DNA of 64,000 bases from Acidimicrobiia bacterium (lineage in GTDB: Bacteria > Actinomycetota > Acidimicrobiia > Acidimicrobiales > Bin134), in contig JAJECA010000024.1 of NCBI GenBank assembly GCA_022822265.1, positions 56,119 through 120,118 of the forward strand, read 5' to 3'. The notes beneath the pieces are model-generated. The model worked only from the letters and a program-made list of their open reading frames with translations. It ran no database searches and was not told the origin of the DNA. Below are positions 1 through 7,229 of this stretch, one piece after another (positions within the stretch are counted from its first letter, which is position 1; the number at the start of each line of letters is the position of its first letter). Made by a program: the position numbers and the translations under genes.

Positions 1-257
1 GCCCGCAGCGAGTCGTTGTGGGAGTTGAGGTTGGCGGCGGTGAATACGGCGTGGACCCCGTCGAGCGCTTCGGCTGCCGAGGTGTCGAGGTGGGTGATGG
101 CGGCCCGGGCCAGGTCGCTGCGCCCGAAGGCCACGTGGAGCATGCCGGGCAGCACGATGTCGTCCACGTACCGGCCATGGCCGGTGACCAGTCGGGGGTC
201 TTCCAGCCGCTTGACCGACTGGCCTACGTAGCGGGCGGCTGCAGAAGTACTAGCCAT
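1..257 (-). CDS. Molybdenum hydroxylase large subunit (CoxL/xanthine dehydrogenase type), N-terminal fragment
   Basis: Translating the minus strand from the ATG at 257 gives a protein with RYVGQSVKRLEDPRLVTG and RYVDDI, the typical opening of the molybdopterin-binding large subunit of CO dehydrogenase/xanthine oxidase enzymes. Only about 85 residues are inside the window; the rest, including the active-site loop that separates true CO dehydrogenases from other hydroxylases, lies beyond base 1. The start has a strong GGGAGG ribosome site. It is the last visible gene of a medium-small-large operon, so it should form the catalytic subunit of a three-subunit cytoplasmic oxidase. The substrate cannot be told from this fragment. 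The ORF track missed it because it is open at the edge. Confidence 0.85.
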   Translation of the reverse strand, partial: MASTSAAARYVGQSVKRLEDPRLVTGHGRYVDDIVLPGMLHVAFGRSDLARAAITHLDTSAAEALDGVHAVFTAANLNSHNDSLR

Positions 258-327
258 TGTGCCCTCCCTTAAGGTGGGCGGCGCTGACACCCAGGGCCGT
301 CAGGTGAATCGATACAGCGCTGCTCAT
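250..327 (-). other. Relay mini-ORF between coxS and coxL (25 codons)
   Basis: An ATG at 327 overlaps the coxS stop (TGATG) and follows a very strong GGGGAGGGG purine box. The frame runs 25 codons and stops at TAG inside the first codons of coxL, an 8-base overlap. Its end carries the coxL ribosome site. The coxS end (AGGGGAGGGGAGTGATG) and the coxL start (AAGGGAGGGCACAATG) look like diverged copies, and the mini-ORF start MSSA resembles coxL MAST, so the spacer may be a duplicated junction. A stable product is not implied. Confidence 0.4.
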
Positions 328-812
328 CACTCCCCTCCCCTCATGACGCCGGCGGCTTGGCGGGTGGCGGCCACGATGCCCTGGTATCCGGTGCAGCGGC
401 ACAGGTTGCCGGCGATGCCGTGGCGGATCTCATCGTCGGAGGGATCGGGGTTGGCCTCCAAGAAGGCGGCCACCGACACCACGAATCCGGGGGTGCAGAA
501 CCCGCACTGGAGGCCGTGGCAGTCTCTGAACGCCTCCTGCACCGGGTGGAGCGTCTCGTCGTCGGGGGCGAGCCCCTCCACGGTGGTGATGTGTGCGCCT
601 TCGGCCTGCACCGCGAACAGCAGACAGGAGCGCACCGCCTCGCCGTCCATCAGCACAGTGCACGAGCCGCACACCCCGTGCTCGCAGCCCAGATGGACCC
701 CGGTGCACAGGGCTTGTTCCCGCAGGAAGTCGGCCAGGGTCAGCCGGGGCTCGCCCTGCCCGCGGCGGGTGCGGCCGTTGACGGTCATGGAAAGGGGGAC
801 CTGATCAGCCAT
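327..812 (-). CDS. Molybdenum hydroxylase [2Fe-2S] small subunit (CoxS type)
   Basis: This 161-residue protein has both iron-sulfur signatures of the family: the plant-type cluster C43/C48/C51/C63 (CEHGVCGSC) and the C-terminal cluster C103/C106 with C138/C140 (CGFC, CRC). Family knowledge says it passes electrons from the molybdenum centre of the large subunit to the FAD of the medium subunit. Its length is normal. Its start overlaps the end of the FAD subunit gene by 8 bases, and the large subunit follows. The order medium-small-large is that of coxMSL operons but is also used by other hydroxylases, so no substrate is assigned. Confidence 0.93.
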   Translation of the reverse strand: MADQVPLSMTVNGRTRRGQGEPRLTLADFLREQALCTGVHLGCEHGVCGSCTVLMDGEAVRSCLLFAVQAEGAHITTVEGLAPDDETLHPVQEAFRDCHGLQCGFCTPGFVVSVAAFLEANPDPSDDEIRHGIAGNLCRCTGYQGIVAATRQAAGVMRGGE

Positions 813-1689
813 TGCCGGCCTCCTGTGTCAGCTGGGCCAAGGCGCTGGCCAGCACCCGTCCCACCAAGGTGGATCCGGCCCGGCGGCGGTATTCGGCGCT
901 GGCGTGGACGTCGCCGATCGGGTCCATGTCGTCGGCCGCCAGCCGCCCGATCTCATGGGGGTCGGCATCAGCGGCGGCCAGTCCCATCAGGGCGGCCTCC
1001 ACCGACGGCGCCCGCCTCGGTGTGGGGCCCACGCCCAGCATGCCCACCGCGGCCCGGTTGATGCGCCCGGCCCCGTCGGTGCCTATGCCCACCGCGGCGC
1101 CGGCCAGCGCGAAGTCGCCGCTGCGCCGGGCTATCTCGTCGAAGGCGAACCCAGCAGGCTGGTCCCAGGCCTGAAATCGCAGGGCTATCAGCAGCTCGTC
1201 GGGGGCCACTGCGGTCATGAAGGTGGACTCGAAGAACTCTGAGGCCGCCACTTCCCTGGTGCCCGATGCCGAGGCGATCTCGGCGGTGCCGTCGAGGGCC
1301 AGCATCACCGCGGGATACTCCGACGCCGGGTCGGCGTGGGCCACCGAGCCGCCGATGGTGCCTCGGTTGCGGATCTGGAAGTGGCCGATGTGGGGGGTGG
1401 CCAGGTGCAGCAGCGGCACCCGTTCGGCCACCGCGGCATCGGTCTCCACGGCTGCCTGTCGGGTCATGGCCCCGATGCGGACGCCGCCGTTGTCGGATTC
1501 CACCCCGAACAGCTCGTCCACCCGGTTCAGGTCCACTATGTGCTCGAAGCGGGTGAGGCGCATGGCCAGCATCGGCACCAGGCTCTGGCCGCCGGCCAGG
1601 GGCTTGGCGTCGTCGCCGTGCTCGGCGAGGAGGCCCACCACGTCGGCCACCGTCTCGGGAGCGTGGTATTCAAATGGAGCAGGTTTCAC
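805..1689 (-). CDS. Molybdenum hydroxylase FAD-binding medium subunit (CoxM type)
   Basis: The protein carries the two FAD-binding signatures of the CO dehydrogenase medium-subunit family, AGGQS near residue 35 and TIGGSVAHADPASE near residue 110, and a CO_deh_flav_C-like tail (RRAGSTLVGRVLASAL). It should accept electrons from CoxS and pass them to an external acceptor. The ORF track extends to 1746, but family alignment favours the GTG at 1689, giving VKPAPFEYHAPETV. No strong ribosome site is seen there; a TACAGT hexamer lies 8 nt upstream, so a near-leaderless message is possible. This is the first gene of the operon, divergent from the methyltransferase at 1791. Confidence 0.88.
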   Translation of the reverse strand: MKPAPFEYHAPETVADVVGLLAEHGDDAKPLAGGQSLVPMLAMRLTRFEHIVDLNRVDELFGVESDNGGVRIGAMTRQAAVETDAAVAERVPLLHLATPHIGHFQIRNRGTIGGSVAHADPASEYPAVMLALDGTAEIASASGTREVAASEFFESTFMTAVAPDELLIALRFQAWDQPAGFAFDEIARRSGDFALAGAAVGIGTDGAGRINRAAVGMLGVGPTPRRAPSVEAALMGLAAADADPHEIGRLAADDMDPIGDVHASAEYRRRAGSTLVGRVLASALAQLTQEAGNG

Positions 1690-1790
1690 CGCCGGGGACT
1701 GTAGCCCGACTGGAGTGAGCAGGCGCAGACCAGCCGGCCGCGGCAACTTCAGCCTCCCTCTTTGCCTGGGCGTTCTGGCAGACTTGGACG

Positions 1791-2633
1791 ATGGCCGACG
1801 TTGCCGATGCGCTCCGCACCTATTGGAACGACCGGGGACCGGTGTGGGTGGAGCACCGGGAGAGGCTGGACGCCATGCTGGCTCCCCTGGGGGAGGCGGC
1901 TGTCGCCCGGCTGCATCCCGATCCCGGCGAGCACGTGCTGGACATCGGCTGCGGCACCGGCACCACCAGCTTGGAATTGGCCCAGCTGGTGGGCGACGGC
2001 GGGCACGTGACCGGGGTCGACGTTTCGGCGCCCATGCTGGACGAGGCCCGCCGCCGGGCCGCCGACGCCGGTCTGGCCAACGCTTCGTTCGTGGTGGCCG
2101 ACGCCGGCGTCCATCAGTTTGAGCCCCGGCACTTCGACGCCGCCTTCTCCCGCATGGGGATCATGTTCTTCGCCGAGCCGGCGGCCGGATTCACCAACCT
2201 GAGGCGGGCGCTGCGGCCCGGCGGCCGGCTCACCTTTGTGTGCTGGAGGTCGCCCGAGGAGAACTCCTGGGTCACCGAGCCGGGCCGGGCGGTGGCCGAG
2301 GTACTGGGACCACCCGATCCGATGGATCCCAACGCTCCCGGCCCGTTCTCGCTGGCCTCGGCCGATCGCGTCAGCTCGATCCTCACCGGAGCCGGGCTGG
2401 TGGACATCGACATCACCCCCTACGACCTCCCGGTGAACATCGGCGGCGGCACCACCGATGAGCTGGTCCGCTACTACATGGACCTCCTGCCCGGCACGGC
2501 CATCCCCGAGAATGCCGACGAGCATGTGATCGACCGGGTCAAGGCCGCCCTCGGGGCCATGGTCGAGCGCCGCCGCACCGCCGATGGCATCACCATGGGC
2601 GCGGCCGCCTGGCTGGTGAGCGCCCGGGCCTAG
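1791..2633 (+). CDS. Class I SAM-dependent methyltransferase
   Basis: A 280-residue soluble protein with motif I VLDIGCGTGT at residues 49-58 and the acidic end of strand 2 (VTGVDVSAPML), followed by LRPGGRLTFV near the post-I motifs. This places it in the UbiE/Methyltransf_11 group of small-molecule methyltransferases. The substrate is unknown. It stands alone, divergent from the hydroxylase operon, and converges with the MFS exporter at 2672. CAGACT lies exactly 6 nt before the ATG and there is no ribosome site, so it may belong to the leaderless set described elsewhere, with a weaker -10. Confidence 0.85.
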   Translation: MADVADALRTYWNDRGPVWVEHRERLDAMLAPLGEAAVARLHPDPGEHVLDIGCGTGTTSLELAQLVGDGGHVTGVDVSAPMLDEARRRAADAGLANASFVVADAGVHQFEPRHFDAAFSRMGIMFFAEPAAGFTNLRRALRPGGRLTFVCWRSPEENSWVTEPGRAVAEVLGPPDPMDPNAPGPFSLASADRVSSILTGAGLVDIDITPYDLPVNIGGGTTDELVRYYMDLLPGTAIPENADEHVIDRVKAALGAMVERRRTADGITMGAAAWLVSARA

Positions 2634-2671
2634 CCGCGGGCTGATTGCAGCTGGGCTCGGGCCGCCTAGAG

Positions 2672-3940
2672 CTAGCTGCTGGCCGCCTGAGCCTGGGTTC
2701 TGGCCGCCTGCGTTTGGCGGCGGGCTTGGCGTCCGGCGAGAACCGACCACACCACCACCAACACGGTGGCTGCGGCCATGTAGCCGTGCATCTCCCGCAG
2801 CCCGATCTGATCGGCTAGGGCGCCGAGCGGGAATGCGATCAGACTCTGGGCACTGAAAGACACCATGACCAGGCTCTGCACCCGGCCGTGGTACACCGGC
2901 TCGGACAAGAGCAGCGACATCGACATGTTGGTGGTTTGGAAGGTGGTGGCCGCCCCGCCCAAGAAGAAGAGCACTGGCAGCGCCACGAGGTGATTGGGGG
3001 TGATGGCCAGAACGGCCACTCCGATGGCCACCACGGTCAAACTGGTGACCCGCAGCCGCCAGAGCCGGGTGTTGTCGCGCATCCGGGCCACTTGCAGCGC
3101 GGTGACCGTGCCGCCGAGGGCGTTGGCCCCCTGGAGAACGCCCAGCCACAGCGCCCCCACCCCGAACACGCTCTCGGTGAACTTGGGCAGAAACGCCAGA
3201 TAGGGCATGGCCACCAACAGCATGAGCGCGGTGGAGATCACCACCACCTTCAGATAGGGATTGCGGGCCACGTAGGCCACCCCCTCGGCAATCTCCTCAA
3301 AGGGGCTGTGGGCCTCCCGCCGCTCAGGACGTGACGCCGGCAGCAACAGCACCGGCACGGTTCCCACCGCGGTGAGGCCTGCGCTCAGCAAGTACACCCC
3401 GGCCAAGCCGAAGCCGGGCGTCTCAACCAGGAGACCGGCGATAAACGGTCCCACCGATTGGGTGCTGGCCACGGTCAGCTGGGTGAGCGAGATGGCGTTG
3501 GACAGCAGGTCGCGCTCCACCACCTCGCCGGTCATGGCCATCCGGGCCGGACCCATGAACGCGAACGACGAGCCCTGGATCAATGCCGCCAACAGGAGCA
3601 TCCAGAACTGCTCCAGGCCCAACACCATCATGATGCCGAGCCACAGGGCGCTGAGGGTAAGCGACATGTGTGAGCCGAGAATCAGGGCGCGGCGGGAGAA
3701 CCGGTCGGCGGCCACGCCCCCGAACGGGGTGACGGTGACCATGCCGATGCCAAAGGCGAGCAGCACCAAAGCGAAGCTGGAATTGCTGTCGGTGAGCTCG
3801 ATGGCCAGCCAGCCCCGGGCCAGGATCTGCATGCCCACGGCCAGAAACGCCACCAGCCCCGACCACCACAACATGGCATAGGCCCGGTTGGACAGCGACG
3901 CGAACATCCCCGAGGCAGATGCAGGGGCGGCGTCGCTCAC
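2672..3940 (-). CDS. MFS transporter (EntS/MFS_3-like exporter)
   Basis: A 422-residue integral membrane protein with about twelve hydrophobic helices. The loop between helices 2 and 3 has GGVAADRFSRRALI, the MFS motif A (G-x-x-x-D-R-x-x-R), and the second half has a matching LGALADQIGLREM loop, as in the EntS/MFS_3 exporters. Likely role is proton-driven export of a small molecule; substrate unknown. It starts with GTG at 3940 and has no ribosome site, but TACCGT lies 6 nt upstream. It is divergent from the NTF2-like gene, 67 bases away. Confidence 0.85.
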   Translation of the reverse strand: MSDAAPASASGMFASLSNRAYAMLWWSGLVAFLAVGMQILARGWLAIELTDSNSSFALVLLAFGIGMVTVTPFGGVAADRFSRRALILGSHMSLTLSALWLGIMMVLGLEQFWMLLLAALIQGSSFAFMGPARMAMTGEVVERDLLSNAISLTQLTVASTQSVGPFIAGLLVETPGFGLAGVYLLSAGLTAVGTVPVLLLPASRPERREAHSPFEEIAEGVAYVARNPYLKVVVISTALMLLVAMPYLAFLPKFTESVFGVGALWLGVLQGANALGGTVTALQVARMRDNTRLWRLRVTSLTVVAIGVAVLAITPNHLVALPVLFFLGGAATTFQTTNMSMSLLLSEPVYHGRVQSLVMVSFSAQSLIAFPLGALADQIGLREMHGYMAAATVLVVVWSVLAGRQARRQTQAARTQAQAASS

Positions 3941-3946
3941 ACTGCG

Positions 3947-4001
3947 ACGGTACTGGCCATCAACCCCTGACGCGGCACCTGCCGGCCGGCTGGCGTAGCT
4001 T
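3947..4001. promoter_or_regulatory. Divergent pair of leaderless -10 elements
   Basis: In this short divergent spacer the minus strand has TACCGT (3952-3947) and the plus strand TAGCTT (3996-4001). Each ends exactly 6 nt before a start codon (GTG 3940 and ATG 4008), so transcription would begin at or next to the start codon. No good -35 box is visible on either side. Confidence 0.5.
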
Positions 4002-4007
4002 CAAGCC

Positions 4008-4394
4008 ATGTCTGATCGAGGAACTGCCGAGGAGACCAAAGCCGTGCTGCGCCGGTGGTACGACGAGATGTGGGGGGCGCAGAACCCCGATCTGGTGCCG
4101 GAGCTGGCCGGGCCGGTGTACGTCCGCCACGAGATGGGCGGCACCCGATCGGTGACCGCCGACGAGTACCAGCAGCAGGTGGCCGCGTTGTGCAGCCAAG
4201 CGGAGTTCACCGATCTGCGCTACCGGCTCATCGCCGAGGACGACATCGTGGTGGCCATCGGCTCCTGGAAGGTGGACGGCAACCAGTGGGACTGGGTGCA
4301 GGCCTTCCGGGCTGAGAACGGCAAGCTGGTGGAGACCTGGCTGTCGGGCATCGGCTTCGAGTCGAACTGGGCTCCCGAGGTGATCCGAGCCTGA
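4008..4394 (+). CDS. NTF2/SnoaL-like domain protein
   Basis: A 128-residue single-domain protein. The opening helix ETKAVLRRWYDEMWGAQNPDLV followed by the strands YRLIAEDDIVVAIGSWKVDG and FRAENGKLVETW fits the cone-shaped NTF2/SnoaL fold used by small cyclases, isomerases and unknown-function actinobacterial proteins. The family is too varied for a reaction to be named. It has no ribosome site; TAGCTT sits 6 nt before the ATG, pointing to a leaderless mRNA. Confidence 0.75.
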   Translation: MSDRGTAEETKAVLRRWYDEMWGAQNPDLVPELAGPVYVRHEMGGTRSVTADEYQQQVAALCSQAEFTDLRYRLIAEDDIVVAIGSWKVDGNQWDWVQAFRAENGKLVETWLSGIGFESNWAPEVIRA

Positions 4395-4430
4395 TTGTCC
4401 TGGGAAGTTCACGCGGGATTCGCGCCCGCG

Positions 4431-4461
4431 TTGACACGGAGAAATCTCCCTGTGGCAGAGT
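4431..4461 (+). promoter_or_regulatory. Possible promoter with inverted repeat upstream of the 5'-nucleotidase
   Basis: TTGACA at 4431 is a perfect -35 hexamer. It is followed by GGAGA-AA-TCTCC, a small inverted repeat, and by CAGAGT as a weak -10 at a long spacing. The repeat could bind a repressor. The gene has a normal leader with AAGGGAG 7 nt before its GTG. Confidence 0.35.
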
Positions 4462-4537
4462 GTCGCAGGCGTCGACCAGTCTAGGTGCCAACCGGTGAAC
4501 GCCAACTGAGGATCCAACAAGACAAGGGAGCCGGCTG

Positions 4538-6520
4538 GTGAGTATCCGACGGATGGTGTGGACGTTGATCGCGCTGGGACTGGTAGCGGCACTTCTGGGT
4601 GCAGTGTCGGCGCAGGCCCAAGAAGTCGAGACCACCAGCGAGAGCAGTGGCGAGCTCCAACTGGTGATCCTGCACCACAACGACGGTGAGTCGCAGCTGG
4701 TGAATGCCTCATCTTCTGCCCCCGAATACGGCGGCGTGGCCCGCTTCGCCTCGCTGGTGCATCAGATTCGGTCTGAGGCCACCGACGGCGGTGCCGCGGT
4801 GATCACCATCAGCTCGGGCGACAACTTCTTGAGCGGCCCCGAACTGTCGGTGAGCCTGGGTGACGACAGCCCGTTCTACGACGCGCTGGCCCTCAACCTC
4901 ATCGGCTACGACGCCTTGACCATCGGCAACCACGAATTCGACCTGGGTCCCGACCTGCTGGCCCGGTTCATCACCGAGACCACCACTGCCCCGTTCATCA
5001 GCGCAAACCTGGACTTCTCCGGCGAGCCGGCGCTGGCCGCGCTGGTGGAGCAGGGCCGGATCGCCCCTTCGACAGTGGTGGAGAAGCAGGGCCGTCGCAT
5101 CGGCATCATCGGCGCCACCACCCCAGAGCTGACCTACATCTCCAGCCCCCGCAACGTGGCGGTGATGTCGAATGTGGCCGAGATTGTGCAGGCCGAGATC
5201 GATCGCCTCACCGGTGACGGCGTGGACATCATCGTGCTGTCCACCCACTTGCAGGCTCTGAGTGCCGAGAGCGATCTGGCCGCCAGCCTCACCGGAGTGG
5301 ACGCCATCGTGGCCGGCGGCAGCGGGGCCCTGTTGGCCGACGAAAGCACAGTGCTGCTGCCTGGCGACGGCGACCCCTACGGCCCCTACCCGCTCACCGC
5401 CACCCTGGCCGACGGCACCAGCGTGCCCATCGTGACCACGCCGGGCGACTACACCTACGTGGGCCAGCTGATCCTGACGGTGGACGGCGACGGCAACGTA
5501 ACCGCCATCGACGAGACCAGCGGCTTGCGCCGAGTGATCGGCGGCGAGGAATCCGACGCAGTGGAGCCCCATCCCGAGGTGCAGGCCCAGGTGACCGAGC
5601 CGGTAGCCGCGGCGTTGGCCGAGCTGGCCGCCACCCCAGTAGGCACCACCGAGGTGCCCCTGGACGGGCGCCGGTCACCGGGTATCCGCACGCATGAGAC
5701 CAACCAGGGCAACCTGCTGGCCGACGCCCTTCTGTGGAACGGCCAGCGGCTGGCTGCTGACTTCGGTGTGCCCGAACCGACGGTGGCCCTCCAGAACGGC
5801 GGCGGCATCCGCAACGACTCGGTGATCCCAGTCGGGCCGATCAGCATGCTGGAGACCTTCAACATCTCCCCGTTCGGCAACCTCGTGACCGTGATCGAAG
5901 ACGTGTCGCCCGCTCAGATGAAGGTGCTGTTGGAGAACGCCGTATCCCGAGTGGAGAGCTCCAGCGGACGCTTCGCCCAAGTGGCCGGTCTGAGCTTCGT
6001 CTACGACCCGGCCGGCACCCCCCAGGAAATCGGCGACGACGACACCGTGACCACCGAGGGCACGCGTGTGCAGTCCATCACCCTGGACGACGGCACCGCG
6101 CTGGTTAGCGACGGCGCCGTGGTGGAAGGTGCCCCCTCGATCGCCCTGGTCACCCTCAACTTCCTGGCCAACGGCGGAGACCAGTACCTCTTCGGCGACG
6201 GCACCCGCACCCATCTGGGCCTCACCGACCAGCAGTCGCTGGCCGCATACATCAAAGACGGCCTCAACGGCACCATCCCCGCCGCCGATTATCCCGAAGG
6301 CGGCGAAGGCCGCATCACCGCGGTGGCCGCTGAGATGGATGACATGGACGACGGCATGGACGACATGACCGGCACGGACGAGATGGCCGACGACACGGAC
6401 GGCGAGGAACTCCCCGCCACCGGCGCAGACAGCCACCTGCTCTTCATAATCGCTGCCACCCTCATCCTCGCCGGCCTCCTCCTAGCCACCGCCACCCGCC
6501 GCAACCCCAAGATGGCCTAA
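4538..6520 (+). CDS. Cell-wall-anchored 5'-nucleotidase/metallophosphoesterase with LPATG sorting signal
   Basis: A 660-residue UshA-type protein. It has a signal peptide cut after about residue 28 (SAQAQE), a metallophosphatase domain with HHNDGES, SSGDNF and GNHEFD (about residue 130), and a C-terminal 5_nucleotid_C domain with NQGNLLADALLW and NGGGIRND. The tail is an Asp/Met-rich linker of MDD units, then LPATG at about 625, a hydrophobic helix and a basic end: a sortase substrate exposed on the wall. It probably releases phosphate from nucleotides outside the cell. Where many relatives have a Gly-His-x-His loop this one reads AGGSGALLAD. Start GTG 4538 has ribosome site AAGGGAG. Confidence 0.9.
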   Translation: MSIRRMVWTLIALGLVAALLGAVSAQAQEVETTSESSGELQLVILHHNDGESQLVNASSSAPEYGGVARFASLVHQIRSEATDGGAAVITISSGDNFLSGPELSVSLGDDSPFYDALALNLIGYDALTIGNHEFDLGPDLLARFITETTTAPFISANLDFSGEPALAALVEQGRIAPSTVVEKQGRRIGIIGATTPELTYISSPRNVAVMSNVAEIVQAEIDRLTGDGVDIIVLSTHLQALSAESDLAASLTGVDAIVAGGSGALLADESTVLLPGDGDPYGPYPLTATLADGTSVPIVTTPGDYTYVGQLILTVDGDGNVTAIDETSGLRRVIGGEESDAVEPHPEVQAQVTEPVAAALAELAATPVGTTEVPLDGRRSPGIRTHETNQGNLLADALLWNGQRLAADFGVPEPTVALQNGGGIRNDSVIPVGPISMLETFNISPFGNLVTVIEDVSPAQMKVLLENAVSRVESSSGRFAQVAGLSFVYDPAGTPQEIGDDDTVTTEGTRVQSITLDDGTALVSDGAVVEGAPSIALVTLNFLANGGDQYLFGDGTRTHLGLTDQQSLAAYIKDGLNGTIPAADYPEGGEGRITAVAAEMDDMDDGMDDMTGTDEMADDTDGEELPATGADSHLLFIIAATLILAGLLLATATRRNPKMA

Positions 6521-6586
6521 TCGCAATCTGTCAAGAATTGTCACACCGCTGAGAAGCATTCACAACGTTGCACCATACACTTGTGC

Positions 6587-6592
6587 TACACT
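6587..6592 (+). promoter_or_regulatory. Extended -10 of the vapBC operon
   Basis: TGC-TACACT is a full extended -10 element that ends 7 nt before the GTG at 6600, and no ribosome site is present. The antitoxin message is therefore predicted to be leaderless. This also decides the start: the TTG at 6594 in the ORF track would lie upstream of the transcription start. Confidence 0.5.
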
Positions 6593-6599
6593 CTTGCCG

Positions 6600-6833
6600 G
6601 TGAGCACGACAACTACGGTCCGCCTCAGCGACCAAGAGCGAGAGCTACTTGCTGAGCTTGCCGATGAGTACGGCGGCCAATCGGGTGCCATCCGACAAGG
6701 CATCCACCTTCTTGCCCAACAGAAACGCCGGAGCGAAGCCCTCCGAGTGTTCCTGGACGAATGGGCCGAAGAAACAGGTCCGCCGGACCCCGAAGACGTC
6801 GCCGCAATGCGCCGTCGCTACTTCGCTAAGTGA
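6600..6833 (+). CDS. Ribbon-helix-helix antitoxin (VapB-like)
   Basis: A 77-residue protein. TTTTVRLSDQERELLAELADEYGGQSGAIRQGI is a ribbon-helix-helix DNA-binding fold: a short strand, then two helices. The acidic tail (FLDEWAEETGPPDPEDV) would bind and block the toxin. Its stop overlaps the toxin start by four bases (GTGA), the usual coupling of toxin-antitoxin pairs. Like related antitoxins it should repress its own promoter as a complex with VapC. Start GTG 6600 is preferred over TTG 6594. Confidence 0.8.
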   Translation: MSTTTTVRLSDQERELLAELADEYGGQSGAIRQGIHLLAQQKRRSEALRVFLDEWAEETGPPDPEDVAAMRRRYFAK

Positions 6834-7210
6834 TCCTCGACGCGGGGTTTCTCATAGCAATCGACCGTGGCGAGTCCACCGCTCTCTCCTTCCTAACCGC
6901 CACATTGCAGGAGGGCGCCGCGCTGCGCACGACCGCTCCGGTTGTTGCTCAAGTGTGGCGCGACGGAAGCCGACAGGCCAGGCTCGCCAAGTTCCTCGAA
7001 ACAGTAGAGGTACACGATTTCACCCTTGCCGATGCCCATACGGTGGGAGGCCTGCTCCGCCGGTCCCAAACCTCAGACGTCGTCGACGCCCATCTCGTGG
7101 CTTTGGCCCTCCGCCTCGACGACAGCATCCTCACCGCCGACCCCCTCGACTTCTCTGCCCTTTCCTCCCACCTAGGGCCCAGAACCCCAGAAGTACACCA
7201 CTGGCCCTAG
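6830..7210 (+). CDS. PIN-domain toxin (VapC-like ribonuclease)
   Basis: A 126-residue PIN protein. It opens with MILDAGFLIAIDRG (first catalytic Asp), and has DVVDAHLVALAL (third acidic position) and ILTADPLDF (fourth). At the second acidic position, where most VapC proteins carry Glu in a SxVxxE-like helix, it reads VVAQVWRDG, so that residue may have moved or changed. Family members are Mg-dependent RNases that cut tRNA or rRNA. It starts with GTG inside the antitoxin stop. It converges with the PLD-helicase gene, 19 bases apart. Confidence 0.82.
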   Translation: MILDAGFLIAIDRGESTALSFLTATLQEGAALRTTAPVVAQVWRDGSRQARLAKFLETVEVHDFTLADAHTVGGLLRRSQTSDVVDAHLVALALRLDDSILTADPLDFSALSSHLGPRTPEVHHWP

Positions 7211-7229
7211 CAAGCAGGCTGCCGGCTGC

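Noticed and set aside
1749-3149. 466-residue minus-strand ORF across the methyltransferase and MFS genes
   Set aside because: Gly/Arg/His-rich shadow of two well-supported genes with no domain.
4431-4461. A firm sigma-A promoter for the nucleotidase gene
   Set aside because: The -35 is perfect but no good -10 lies at 16-18 nt, so it is kept only as a weak call.
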